Assembly (NCBI GenBank): GCA_024399955.1
Contig: JAKSNH010000001.1
Span: forward strand, 62,001 to 126,000
Direction: 5' to 3'
Source of the DNA: Paludibacteraceae bacterium
GTDB lineage: Bacteria > Bacteroidota > Bacteroidia > Bacteroidales > Paludibacteraceae
DNA: 64,000 nt
The notes under the pieces are model-generated. The model was not told where the DNA came from. It saw only the letters and a list, made by a program, of their open reading frames with translations, and did not search any database. Positions 14,968 to 23,236 of the stretch are shown here, in pieces. Within the stretch, counting starts at the first letter, position 1; each line of letters starts with the position of its first letter. The position numbers were made by a program, and so were the translations under genes.

Positions 14968-15969
14968 ATGGAACTCTTACAGAAACTATACAAAATCTCC
15001 AGCCATAGCGGGCATGAGAAGGCAATGCAAAAATTCATTATGGATTATTGCAAGGAAAACATAACGGAACTTACCATTGTCAAAGACAAGATAGGTAATA
15101 TCTATGTAACCAAAGGTGAGGACAAAACTTATCCGTGCGTAGTGGCGCACATGGATGAAGTGCATAAGAAGAATAAAGACAAAGAAATCATTGCTCACAA
15201 CAATGTGCTTCTTGGCATAGACTGTAAAGCGATGAAACAGACGGGTATCGGTGCCGATGACAAAAACGGCATCTGGGTAGCCCTCAATCTACTCAAAACG
15301 GAGAAGGTGCTTAAATGCGCCTTCTTCGTGGGCGAAGAGGTTGGGTGCGTAGGTTCGCATCAGGCGGATATGACTTTCTTTGACAATGTGCGTTTCGTGC
15401 TACAATGCGACCGAAAAAACGGCGGTGATTTTATTACCGAAGCAAGTGGTGTCGAGTTATGCGACAAAGATTTCTTTGAGCGCTGTGAAGCAGCCAAATT
15501 CGGCTATAAGGTAACAAACGGACTGCAAACAGATGTCGTTACACTGAAAGAAAATGGATTGAAAGTATGCGCCATCAATATGTCATGCGGTTATTACAAC
15601 CCTCATCAGGATAGCGAAATGACACGCTTTGACGAATTGAAAAACTGCTTGGCTCTCTGCGAGCATATAATCCAAACACTAACGGAAGTACAACCACATA
15701 CCTATGAGCGAAAAAATGCTTTCGCTGGCGGTTATCTTAATGGCTTCGGTGGTTGGGATTTCCCAAATCGTCTTGACTGGCGCGAACAAAACAAGCGTAT
15801 CAGAAAGGTGGCAGAGTTAGAAATCCGAGACGACTACTCTCATTTAATAAACTTATGCCCGGATGAAGATGTGCGCCTATACCTGAAGCGCAAATATCAA
15901 TTTCTGGACGATACATTCTTTATAGATGATTGCATCGACGCGTATAGCAATAACGAGCAAGAATTTTAA
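14968..15969 (+). CDS. M20/M42-like zinc aminopeptidase
   Basis: 333 residues from ATG 14968, one base after the preceding stop. All expected metal-site motifs are present in order: AHMDEVH, GADDKNG, GEEVGCVGS, LQCDRK and YYNPHQDSE. The opening ELLQKLYKISSHSGHEKAM is typical of PepT/M42-type enzymes. It should be a cytoplasmic co-catalytic zinc peptidase acting on small peptides. Its presence inside the element is odd; the C-terminal ~90 residues (GGYLNGFGGWDFPNRLDWRE) are not part of the standard peptidase. Confidence 0.75.
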   Translation: MELLQKLYKISSHSGHEKAMQKFIMDYCKENITELTIVKDKIGNIYVTKGEDKTYPCVVAHMDEVHKKNKDKEIIAHNNVLLGIDCKAMKQTGIGADDKNGIWVALNLLKTEKVLKCAFFVGEEVGCVGSHQADMTFFDNVRFVLQCDRKNGGDFITEASGVELCDKDFFERCEAAKFGYKVTNGLQTDVVTLKENGLKVCAINMSCGYYNPHQDSEMTRFDELKNCLALCEHIIQTLTEVQPHTYERKNAFAGGYLNGFGGWDFPNRLDWREQNKRIRKVAELEIRDDYSHLINLCPDEDVRLYLKRKYQFLDDTFFIDDCIDAYSNNEQEF

Positions 15970-15996
15970 TGTCAAACAACTAAAACACTTACCACT

Positions 15997-16431
15997 ATGT
16001 CACAACTTAATCAACAAAAACAAACGGAACGGTTTGAAGAAGCCATCCGTCAATTCTTAAGAGAGCAGGGGCAAAAGGACCCTGCCTTCTTGGAACATTG
16101 TAAAGAAGTCCAACGGACGCAAAACAAGAACACGGCCGACTGCTGCACCTATATCATCAACCAAGTGCAGAAAACAGGGAAGATGGGCTTCCACGATGAA
16201 GAAATCTACTCATTAGCGATGCACTATTGGGATGAGGACAATATCGAGGTGGGAGAACGCCCACAATGTCAGATAGTGCTTAACAGCGATGTGCATCTGT
16301 CGGACGAGGAAATAGCCGAGTGTAAGCAAGAAGCACGCGAGCGCATAATTCGTGAACAAATGGAGGCGATGCGACCCAAAGCAACGCCTACAGTAAGTAA
16401 AGCAAAACAAGAAGAACCAACGTTATTTTGA
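15997..16431 (+). CDS. PcfK-like protein
   Basis: 144 residues. It fits the PcfK-like family (PF14058): an N-terminal helix (FEEAIRQFLRE), the core DCCTYIINQVQKTGKMGFHDEEIYSLAMHYWDEDNIEVG, and a Glu/Gln/Lys-rich tail ending EEPTLF. It is followed 3 bp later by the PcfJ-like gene, the usual gene pair in Bacteroidetes conjugative elements and some phages. The biochemical role is unknown. Confidence 0.85.
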   Translation: MSQLNQQKQTERFEEAIRQFLREQGQKDPAFLEHCKEVQRTQNKNTADCCTYIINQVQKTGKMGFHDEEIYSLAMHYWDEDNIEVGERPQCQIVLNSDVHLSDEEIAECKQEARERIIREQMEAMRPKATPTVSKAKQEEPTLF

Positions 16432-16434
16432 GTT

Positions 16435-17727
16435 ATGAAACCAAGATCAGCATTTGAAAAGAGGGTCGTTGCGACAAACGGCTCTCTCCGCACCATAGGA
16501 GAAAAGCATTTTGTTGAAGTGTATAACCGTGCTTGCGAACATGTTGCTTTCCAGAACAAAGAACACACCTTAATCTGTGGTGATTGCGGTGAAGTGATAG
16601 AGAACATCAAACCCGATAAGAACGGGCTTGTCAAATGCCCTCACTGTGGCAAGAAACTCAAACCGATGGATAACCGCAAATGGTCATACAGACAGACCTA
16701 TTATGTCATGGCTATTGACTATTCCAAAGGATTTCAAATATTGCGTTACTATCTGCTCAGCACTTATTTCCGTAAGCGTAAGCCGGTGTATCTCTCTCCC
16801 ATGGAAGTGTTCCGTGTGTTTATAAATGAAAACGGAAAAAGAGCCGTTTGTGCTAAATTGCGTGCATTCATGACATACCGTGATGAATGGCGGTACGGCA
16901 GTGATATAGAGCTGCGACCCGTTAATAATAAACATTGGGAATACACACCTTACGACATACGCGCGTATGCTAATGTGCGTGCGAGGCGGTTGAGCCCAAA
17001 AGCAAAACTGGTCGGAATAGATGTGAACGACTTGGATTTTCCTTCTGTCGAAACCATCTGCAAGATTTTCAAAGACAACCGCTTTGAAACAATATGGAAA
17101 GCAGGTATGTACGAAATGGCATACCGTCTAAGCGAAAAGGAAATGGATGCGATGTGGCCCGCACTCAAAATCTGTATGCGTAATCACTATATGCCGAGCC
17201 ATGTGAGCGATTACATTGACTATATCCGGCAACTCATTCAACTGGGCAAAGATATTCGCAATGCCCATTATGCCTGTCCGGACAATTTGGAGGAAGCACA
17301 TGCCAAGACAAACAATGCTATCCGAAAGATAATGGAAAAGAAACGCTATGAACAAGAAAAGGAACGCATAGCCCAAGCGGAAGAAGAATATGCCAAATGG
17401 GTGCTGCCGTTCCTTGCATTGGATGTTAAAAGCCGAAAGTTTAACATCACGGTGTTACCCAATGTTAAGGCATTCTTTGAGGAAGGACAAGCAATGCACC
17501 ATTGCGTGTATAGCAACCGCTACTACGAAAAGGGAAACACACTTATCCTGTCATGCCGTGACAAGCAGGACAATCGACTGGCAACTATCGAAATCGGTTT
17601 GCCCAAGTGCGAAATTCGGCAAGTGCGTGCTAAACATAACCATGTGCCACCGCAATACGATTCAATCGTGCGAGTACTGACAAGACAAAAAAAGCAAATT
17701 CAGAAACTATCGAAAATGGTAGTATAG
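16435..17727 (+). CDS. PcfJ-like protein
   Basis: 430 residues. An N-terminal zinc ribbon (CGDCGEVI...CPHCGKKL) is followed by a helical middle region and the diagnostic C-terminal PcfJ block: AMHHCVYSNRYYEKGNTLILSC, RLATIEIGLPKCEIRQVRAKHN. PcfJ was named from the conjugative plasmid pCF10, but the family is common in Bacteroidetes mobile elements without a conjugation machine, as here. No relaxase or coupling protein accompanies it. Confidence 0.85.
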   Translation: MKPRSAFEKRVVATNGSLRTIGEKHFVEVYNRACEHVAFQNKEHTLICGDCGEVIENIKPDKNGLVKCPHCGKKLKPMDNRKWSYRQTYYVMAIDYSKGFQILRYYLLSTYFRKRKPVYLSPMEVFRVFINENGKRAVCAKLRAFMTYRDEWRYGSDIELRPVNNKHWEYTPYDIRAYANVRARRLSPKAKLVGIDVNDLDFPSVETICKIFKDNRFETIWKAGMYEMAYRLSEKEMDAMWPALKICMRNHYMPSHVSDYIDYIRQLIQLGKDIRNAHYACPDNLEEAHAKTNNAIRKIMEKKRYEQEKERIAQAEEEYAKWVLPFLALDVKSRKFNITVLPNVKAFFEEGQAMHHCVYSNRYYEKGNTLILSCRDKQDNRLATIEIGLPKCEIRQVRAKHNHVPPQYDSIVRVLTRQKKQIQKLSKMVV

Positions 17728-17754
17728 TATTAACCGTTAAAAACAAAAACAATT

Positions 17755-18168
17755 ATGGCAAATTCAATTGGTCAAGTGTTGCAGGATCACCCATTGGTGA
17801 ACGCTGCAAAAAATCTCATTGATTACAGTGTACAACTCCGTCAGCATGGGGACAAATCCTTCCGCGACAAGATTGTGCGCTTTCAGGAACAAGACGAACT
17901 ATCCGCTTGGAGAAAAGTCAAAGAGTTATACGATTTGGCAAGTCCGGGTAATAAACACATGCAGATTACGAATATCAAAAGCTGCTTATACCCATTATAC
18001 TCGTTTGCCAACACATATAGCCAAGATTGGTACTTTGTACTGCATTGGCGAGATAAAGAGCGTTACGCAACATCGGCAACGCAACCGATAGCGCAACCTG
18101 TTGTGCAACCGATAATGGCGGCACCTGCACAACACTCGTTTGACGAGACGAAAGATTATCCGTTCTAA
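17755..18168 (+). CDS. 137-aa protein with SSB-like C-terminal tip
   Basis: Residues 1-100 are mixed alpha/beta (ENV-like helices, DWYFVLHWRDKERY). A Pro/Gln/Ala linker with QPIAQPVVQPI follows, and the protein ends FDETKDYPF. An acidic peptide with a terminal Pro-Phe after a flexible linker mimics the SSB tail that recruits replication and repair proteins. It could be a genuine SSB substitute or a competitor for host SSB partners. It is the last gene of the rightward operon. Confidence 0.5.
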   Translation: MANSIGQVLQDHPLVNAAKNLIDYSVQLRQHGDKSFRDKIVRFQEQDELSAWRKVKELYDLASPGNKHMQITNIKSCLYPLYSFANTYSQDWYFVLHWRDKERYATSATQPIAQPVVQPIMAAPAQHSFDETKDYPF

Positions 18169-18192
18169 GGAGTAAATAAATAGTGGTAAGAA

Positions 18193-18229
18193 GCGTCAGT
18201 GAGGATATAAGACCTTGCTGACGTTTTTT
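18193..18229. terminator. bidirectional intrinsic terminator
   Basis: GCGTCAG (18193-18199) pairs with CTGACG (18218-18223), followed by T6. It lies between the convergent 137-aa gene and the polymerase gene and overlaps the polymerase stop codon. Confidence 0.75.
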
Positions 18230-19475
18230 ATTTGGTTATTCCGGGATTGTGGTCGGAAGAATCAGTGAAACTGCCTGAGTGAACAAGTTCACGGTCGAAC
18301 TTGCGATTGATAGCATCTACAGCAGACTGCGCCTTGCGTAGCCGTTGCTTGTGTGGATCTTCAAAGAGGTCCAATTGCATCGTATTGGCATCGACTATCT
18401 TATCCAATATCACCCCCAAGCGTTTGATTTCATAGCCGGGACGGTAGATAGTGCGGAACGCTTGCGCTGCCGCTGCTATCAATGTACCACTGTCTGATTC
18501 GGGCGAAGCAAACTTGTGCGTCTGCTCATTGGTGTATTGCGGTAAATCCGTGCGGTGGCGGTTGGTCTGCAAAAAGACGGTCAGTTGTTGGCAACAACTA
18601 TGTTGCTCACGCAGTTTGAATGCAGCAGCACTGGTGTAGCTGCTCAGTTGCTGCAACAGGTAGTCCAAGTCGTGGCTCGTTCGGGTCAGTGTGCGTGTGT
18701 GGGCGATAGATTGGCGCTGGTCGTGCTTTTTGAGTTCAATGGCACGAATACCGCGCAACTCCTTCCATGTATTCACTGCCGTGGAGTTGAAGACATTGAG
18801 AATATACTCATCCGATTTCTGAATAAAGTCCCAAGCCGTCTTTATATTCGTGCGTTCAAGGTGCTTGCGGAAAGCACGGCCAATGCCCCAAACTTCTTCG
18901 ATGGGGAGTAACTGAAGGGCTTTCTCACGCTTCTCTTCCGGAAGAATACAAATGCCGTTGTAACCACTATACTGCTTGGCATAGTGTGTGGCTACTTTAG
19001 CCAGGGTGTAGGTGGCGGCACTGCCACAACTGACGGGAATGTGTGTCGTGGTTTCTATAAGGTCTTTGACCTGCTTGATGTACTGACGCAATTCATCAGG
19101 GTCATCATCAACAGGTATCTCCCCGAAGAACTCATCAACACTATACTGGACAAAATTGAGGACTATCTCCTGTTCCAGAACAATGGACATAATCTGCTCG
19201 GAGATACGGCCATATTTCTTATGATCAACCTCGAAGAAAAACACTTCGGTACCGTTCAGCATGTACGGCTCATCCGGTTGGTGTCCTTTGAATGCCTGAA
19301 AAATAGGCAGTCCCCGTTTGAGACCTAACTGCTTCGCGGGTTTGTTAAGTGCCAATATGATGCCGCCGTTATTGTCGTTTGATGAACTGACAATAACTGG
19401 CTTGTCCGCGAGTTCCGGGTGGTCGGCTATCTCGCAACTGGCAAAATAACTATTACAATCAATATGGACTATCAT
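18228..19475 (-). CDS. Y-family DNA polymerase (UmuC-like)
   Basis: 415 residues from ATG at 19475. VHIDCNSYFASCEIADHPEL gives the first catalytic Asp region, and YSVDEFFGEIP the SxDE catalytic pair. VWGIGRAFRKHLERTNIKTAWDF is the helix-hairpin-helix thumb, and the C-terminus holds the little finger. No UmuD-like partner is adjacent. Translesion synthesis on damaged DNA is the expected activity. The gene is transcribed against the main operon from a promoter that overlaps a palindromic operator. Confidence 0.9.
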   Translation of the reverse strand: MIVHIDCNSYFASCEIADHPELADKPVIVSSSNDNNGGIILALNKPAKQLGLKRGLPIFQAFKGHQPDEPYMLNGTEVFFFEVDHKKYGRISEQIMSIVLEQEIVLNFVQYSVDEFFGEIPVDDDPDELRQYIKQVKDLIETTTHIPVSCGSAATYTLAKVATHYAKQYSGYNGICILPEEKREKALQLLPIEEVWGIGRAFRKHLERTNIKTAWDFIQKSDEYILNVFNSTAVNTWKELRGIRAIELKKHDQRQSIAHTRTLTRTSHDLDYLLQQLSSYTSAAAFKLREQHSCCQQLTVFLQTNRHRTDLPQYTNEQTHKFASPESDSGTLIAAAAQAFRTIYRPGYEIKRLGVILDKIVDANTMQLDLFEDPHKQRLRKAQSAVDAINRKFDRELVHSGSFTDSSDHNPGITK

Positions 19476-19484
19476 AAGAGACTG

Positions 19485-19548
19485 CAAAATTACAAAAAAT
19501 ATGGCACATGGGCAAATTTATTGCATAGAACGCACAATAATTGCCCAT
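19485..19548 (-). promoter_or_regulatory. promoter with palindromic operator before the Y-family polymerase
   Basis: On the minus strand TAATTTTG (plus 19485-19492) is the -7 box and TTTG (plus 19513-19516) the -33 box, 20 bp apart. The -33 box lies inside the left arm of the inverted repeat ATGGGCAAATTTATTG (19508-19523) / CAATAATTGCCCAT (19535-19548). A repressor bound here would block the promoter, consistent with damage-inducible control. Confidence 0.65.
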
Positions 19549-19685
19549 ATAATTACAACTTCGTGCAAAACGCTGTAAGTGCATTAAATATCTCATATTC
19601 AATAATCTATGTATTGTGGATTACACAAATTACAAATTACAACTCATTTTTATTGCTGATTTCAAAAATTCATTGAAAAGAGATT

Positions 19686-21257
19686 TTATTCCTTTTGAGA
19701 CCCGAATGAGAGGTTATTATTATACATCTTTTGAGCGATTCGTGTATCTTTGTGAGAAGCATATCGAGTAGTCATTGCCAAATCATGGTGTCCGGCTTGT
19801 TTCATTACATCAATGGCAGGAACTCCATTTTCAAGCATAGTGGTAATACCGGAATCCTTCAACGAATAAAGTTGCATTGTTTCGGGGAAATTCAACTCAC
19901 GCCGCATTTCTAACCACGCTTTCCGATAACTAGCATCGGGGGCAGACATTTTACTGGGGGTTAAATCTTTTCCGCAAATGAAATAATCTTCCGGAAGAAT
20001 ATCTAAGCGTAAATCGTGCATCAAATTCTCAATCTCTGGAGTAATACCAACGATACGGGAACAGTGGTTTTTGGAAACCTCTGGCGGAACAATAATGCAG
20101 TGATCCTTCATATGAATATCACGCACACGCAACTCGCGTATCTCCTTTGGGCGGATAAAGCCGCTATATATAAGCATACATACAAGCAGGAAGCCCTTTT
20201 GGTCATGCTCTACCAGATAATCTTTTACCTGTTTCAATGCGTTTTCCGGTACCAAATCGCGGCGCTTCTCTTCGTTACGCTGTAATTTGAGTTGGGCAAA
20301 AGGATTGTTGGTTATCAACTCTTCCTCGATACCCCAAGAGAAGAACAGACGATGCGATTTGATATAGTTGTTTATAGAACGAGTGGACTTGTCACTGAAA
20401 TCGCTGTGCTGACGCTTGAACTTCATCATCTCTTCCTCTCTATATGCCATGTATGCCTGCGCGTCAGCCCGTGTGAAATCCTGTGCCGCAATATCTGGCA
20501 TATTCTCCAGCAAGTACTTTTTGAAGGTATGGGCAAAGTTACTATATGCACGGAAGGTATCCTTACGCACAACTTTCTCCTTTGCCTCAACAAAGCGATC
20601 CAACAAATCCACCAACAAAATACCATTGCTTTTCGGTTCCGTCGGTGTAGCACAAACAGCAGGAACTATCTCCACCTCGGCAGACTTCTCTTGCTCATTG
20701 GAAATCTCTTGCATTGGTTTGGCCAATGATTCCTGCGGGATAACAGCCGACTGAGTATATTGGGCAACAATAACTTTCAACAACTTGACTTCCCTTTGCA
20801 GTTCCATAATGGTGGTATGATATACCTGCTGAGCACTCGTTGCCGTTGGGTCAAATGCAGTAGGTGCATTGGTCATAGGAGTGGTGAGCATTGTGGACGG
20901 AACCAGTACCTGAGATGTAGCACCTGCTTGAACACCATCAGAATGCTGGTCGGGTGTCCAACCTTGGCTCAAACTCATATTTAGTTCCAACACAAGCGTA
21001 TTGGCATACTCATAGAACTCCGACATCTTACGATAGCGGCGCTTTACAATGTTAAGACGAATACGATAACGCGAAAGTCTTTGTGTTTTAGAGGTACGCG
21101 CGTAATACTCAATGTACCAACCTAAAGAAGGATTGGGGCAAAACTTTAATACCGCAGGGTAGAAATTTACATACGATTGTAAACTTGGTGCACTCCCAAA
21201 AGTGGGGACATTTTCACTCCGATGAAGGGGAGTTGAAGGAATTTTGAAAACTGACAT
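19686..21257 (-). CDS. tyrosine recombinase (integrase)
   Basis: 523 residues, longer than the usual ~400. The N-terminal ~100 residues contain the Bacteroidetes integrase arm-binding pattern (YIEYYARTS, RYRIRLNIVKRRYRKM, LSQGWTP). A Gln/Val-rich linker precedes the core-binding domain (~225-330) and the catalytic domain: SGFIRPKEIRELR (Arg I), YSLKDSGI in place of HxLRHT, AGHHDLAMTTRY with His and nucleophile Tyr. It faces tRNA-Asp, whose 3' end is the likely integration target. The left attachment site is not found in the window. Confidence 0.9.
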   Translation of the reverse strand: MSVFKIPSTPLHRSENVPTFGSAPSLQSYVNFYPAVLKFCPNPSLGWYIEYYARTSKTQRLSRYRIRLNIVKRRYRKMSEFYEYANTLVLELNMSLSQGWTPDQHSDGVQAGATSQVLVPSTMLTTPMTNAPTAFDPTATSAQQVYHTTIMELQREVKLLKVIVAQYTQSAVIPQESLAKPMQEISNEQEKSAEVEIVPAVCATPTEPKSNGILLVDLLDRFVEAKEKVVRKDTFRAYSNFAHTFKKYLLENMPDIAAQDFTRADAQAYMAYREEEMMKFKRQHSDFSDKSTRSINNYIKSHRLFFSWGIEEELITNNPFAQLKLQRNEEKRRDLVPENALKQVKDYLVEHDQKGFLLVCMLIYSGFIRPKEIRELRVRDIHMKDHCIIVPPEVSKNHCSRIVGITPEIENLMHDLRLDILPEDYFICGKDLTPSKMSAPDASYRKAWLEMRRELNFPETMQLYSLKDSGITTMLENGVPAIDVMKQAGHHDLAMTTRYASHKDTRIAQKMYNNNLSFGSQKE

Positions 21258-21447
21258 TTTTTTTATGGTTTTGCGTCAGTTTTTTTCGCACAATCATAAA
21301 AAATATGGATGTTGAAGTGTTCTATTATTGGTCTAAAACTGTTCTGTTTTGCCAATATCTAAAGCAAAATGCTTCAACTCCTATCTGGAATTAAAGCATT
21401 TTTGCTCGTTTTTTAAGCGGTTATCCATTGATAACCAAAACTTTAAG

Positions 21448-21521
21448 CGGTGCGGACGAGACTCGAACTCGCGACCTACGGCGTGACAGGCCGGTATTCT
21501 AACCAACTGAACTACCGCACC
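21448..21521 (-). tRNA. tRNA-Asp (GTC)
   Basis: Acceptor stem GGTGCGG / CCGCACC, discriminator G, anticodon loop CTGTCAC giving GTC, and T-arm GAGTTCGAGTCTC. CCA is not encoded. Its 3' end points toward the integrase, and the flank carries TTAAGCGGT twice (about 21414 and 21444), one copy running into the tRNA end. Confidence 0.95.
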
Positions 21522-21590
21522 TTTCGTCGGAAGAAACTTCGCTAAAAGAATTCGTCTGACGAATTAAAGCGCTCGGTTCTTCCTCCTCTC

Positions 21591-21618
21591 CTCATCGGTG
21601 TTACCACCTCTTCGGGTG
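21591..21618 (-). repeat. 28-bp hairpin repeat in the tRNA-Asp leader (copy 1)
   Basis: The same 28 bases (starting CTCATCGGTGTTACCACC) occur at 39049-39076. The core CCACC-tcttcg-GGTGG folds into a hairpin, and here it extends to ACCACC/GGTGGT. It lies in the transcribed leader between the tRNA-Asp promoter and the tRNA. Confidence 0.6.
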
Positions 21619-21662
21619 GTGTGATTTTTAATAGATCAATGCTTTCTTTTCGAAAGCGAGTG

Positions 21663-21670
21663 CAAAGGTA
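21663..21670 (-). promoter_or_regulatory. tRNA-Asp promoter -7 box
   Basis: Minus-strand TACCTTTG followed by CACTCGC, about 140 bp upstream of the tRNA. Between 21522 and 21788 I see only this promoter, the hairpin leader and an AT-rich spacer. Confidence 0.6.
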
Positions 21671-21788
21671 CTGCTTTTTTTTGAATTGACCAAATATTTT
21701 CGCAAAAAAATGCAAAAAAATGATAGTTTTCTTATTTTCTCCTGCAGATTTCGCAGATTTGGCTGACTAATTAATGTCAATGTCCTCG

Positions 21789-23234
21789 TTATTCCCCCTT
21801 TTTCCAGCGGGCGGGAAGGAGGCGATAGGGGTAGCGTTGCTGCATGTGCGCTGCGTTGGGGCAGTTGCAATGATGGATGCGGATACCCTTGGTAACGGAT
21901 ATGAAGCCAAAGATGGGATCGCCGGGCTTGGGCTGGCAGCACGGCGCTAGACGGATATCTACGTTCTGGATATGTATATCCACTTCAATCGCCTGCTGCG
22001 CACTTTCCGGCTTAATGGCCGCTGCGCTGTCGCTATGCTTAGGCAGAGGCGCAGCTATCGTGTCATCCAAGTGCTCAAACACATCCTTGAGATGCCCTAT
22101 GTCCTCTTTATTCAGCGCCAACGCCTCGTACATCTGACTAACGGCCTTGTAACCTAACTTAGTTGCTAATCGCGATATATCACCTTCGGTGTATTCCAAT
22201 TTCCAGTTCTTGAACTTACGTTCAATGATCTCGCGACCGGCATTGGCATTATGGAACTCAATCTCCTTGAGCGTCTGACGGATCTTATTCTTGGCCTTGG
22301 TGGACACCACTTCATTGATCCAACCGAGCGTAGGATGTTGGTTAGGCGATGTCATCACCTCGATGCGGTCACCATTGGTCAGTTTATGCCGTATTCCTAC
22401 GTTCTGACCATTGATGCGACCACCGGTGCAGTGATTACCCACCTCACTATGGATAGAGTAGGCAAAGTCCAATAACGATGCTCCCGCCGGTAACTTACGC
22501 AGGTCACCCGTAGGAGTGAACACAAACACCGACTCCCGCTGCGACACTATATTAGCATCATGGATGCCCTTGTATGCCCAGTGCGCCGCCACACCTTTCT
22601 CTGCCACTTCGTCCATCCGCCGCGTACGGATCTGCACTTCCACCCATTTATCCTCCGGACCCATCACTGTCGTATGCAGCGACTCATAGCCGTTCTCCTT
22701 GGGCACTGTCAACCAATCGCGCAATCGCTTAGGATTGGGCGTAAAGATGTCCGTGATGATGGAATACACCTGCCAGCAGTCCGCTTTTTCCCGTTCCGGA
22801 GCGCTATCCAATATGATTCGGATGGCAAACAGGTCGTATATACCGTCCACATCGCAATGCTGCGCTTGCATCTTATGATAGATCGAGTGGATGGACTTAG
22901 GACGGCCCTTGATAGTGAAGACAAAGCCTTCGGCCTCCAGCCGCTGCTGCAGCGGCGTGATGAACCGCTCGATGTACGAATCGCGTTCACTCTTCTTGGC
23001 ATTCAGTTCTGCAGCAATATGCTTATACGCCGTGTAATCCAGAAACTTAAGCGCCAGGTCCTCCAGTTCGGTTTTGATCTGATATAATCCCAACCGATGC
23101 GCCATGGGAGCATGCAACGTCTGCGTCTCCTGAGCTATATGCCGACGATGTTCACTATCGCCATCCTTATCCAATGCACGCATCAGATTAAGACGGTCGT
23201 TCAGCAGATTGATGATGACTTGATTATCTTCCAT
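21789..23234 (-). CDS. RelA/SpoT-type (p)ppGpp synthetase lacking most of the HD domain and the ACT domain
   Basis: 481 residues from ATG 23234; a GTG at 23240 is in frame. The protein opens at LLNDRLNLMRAL, the very end of the HD hydrolase domain, so about 150-200 N-terminal residues are missing. The synthetase is intact (GRPKSIHSIYHKM, YDLFAIRIIL, ENGYESLHTTVMG), followed by TGS (VFVFTPTGDLRKLPAGASLLDFAYSIH) and helical regions and a Cys-containing motif (LAPCCQPKPGDPIFGF). It then stops before the ACT domain. Hydrolysis should be impossible; synthesis is probably retained. It ends an operon with the U32 peptidase. Confidence 0.85.
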   Translation of the reverse strand: MEDNQVIINLLNDRLNLMRALDKDGDSEHRRHIAQETQTLHAPMAHRLGLYQIKTELEDLALKFLDYTAYKHIAAELNAKKSERDSYIERFITPLQQRLEAEGFVFTIKGRPKSIHSIYHKMQAQHCDVDGIYDLFAIRIILDSAPEREKADCWQVYSIITDIFTPNPKRLRDWLTVPKENGYESLHTTVMGPEDKWVEVQIRTRRMDEVAEKGVAAHWAYKGIHDANIVSQRESVFVFTPTGDLRKLPAGASLLDFAYSIHSEVGNHCTGGRINGQNVGIRHKLTNGDRIEVMTSPNQHPTLGWINEVVSTKAKNKIRQTLKEIEFHNANAGREIIERKFKNWKLEYTEGDISRLATKLGYKAVSQMYEALALNKEDIGHLKDVFEHLDDTIAAPLPKHSDSAAAIKPESAQQAIEVDIHIQNVDIRLAPCCQPKPGDPIFGFISVTKGIRIHHCNCPNAAHMQQRYPYRLLPARWKKGE

Positions 23235-23236
23235 AT

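Noticed and set aside
12758..18168. Conjugative or mobilisable element assignment for the PcfJ/PcfK region
   Set aside because: No relaxase, coupling protein or transfer gene is visible, so PcfJ/PcfK alone do not justify it.
22709..23002. 97-aa leftward frame within the RelA/SpoT gene
   Set aside because: Out-of-frame shadow of a conserved enzyme.
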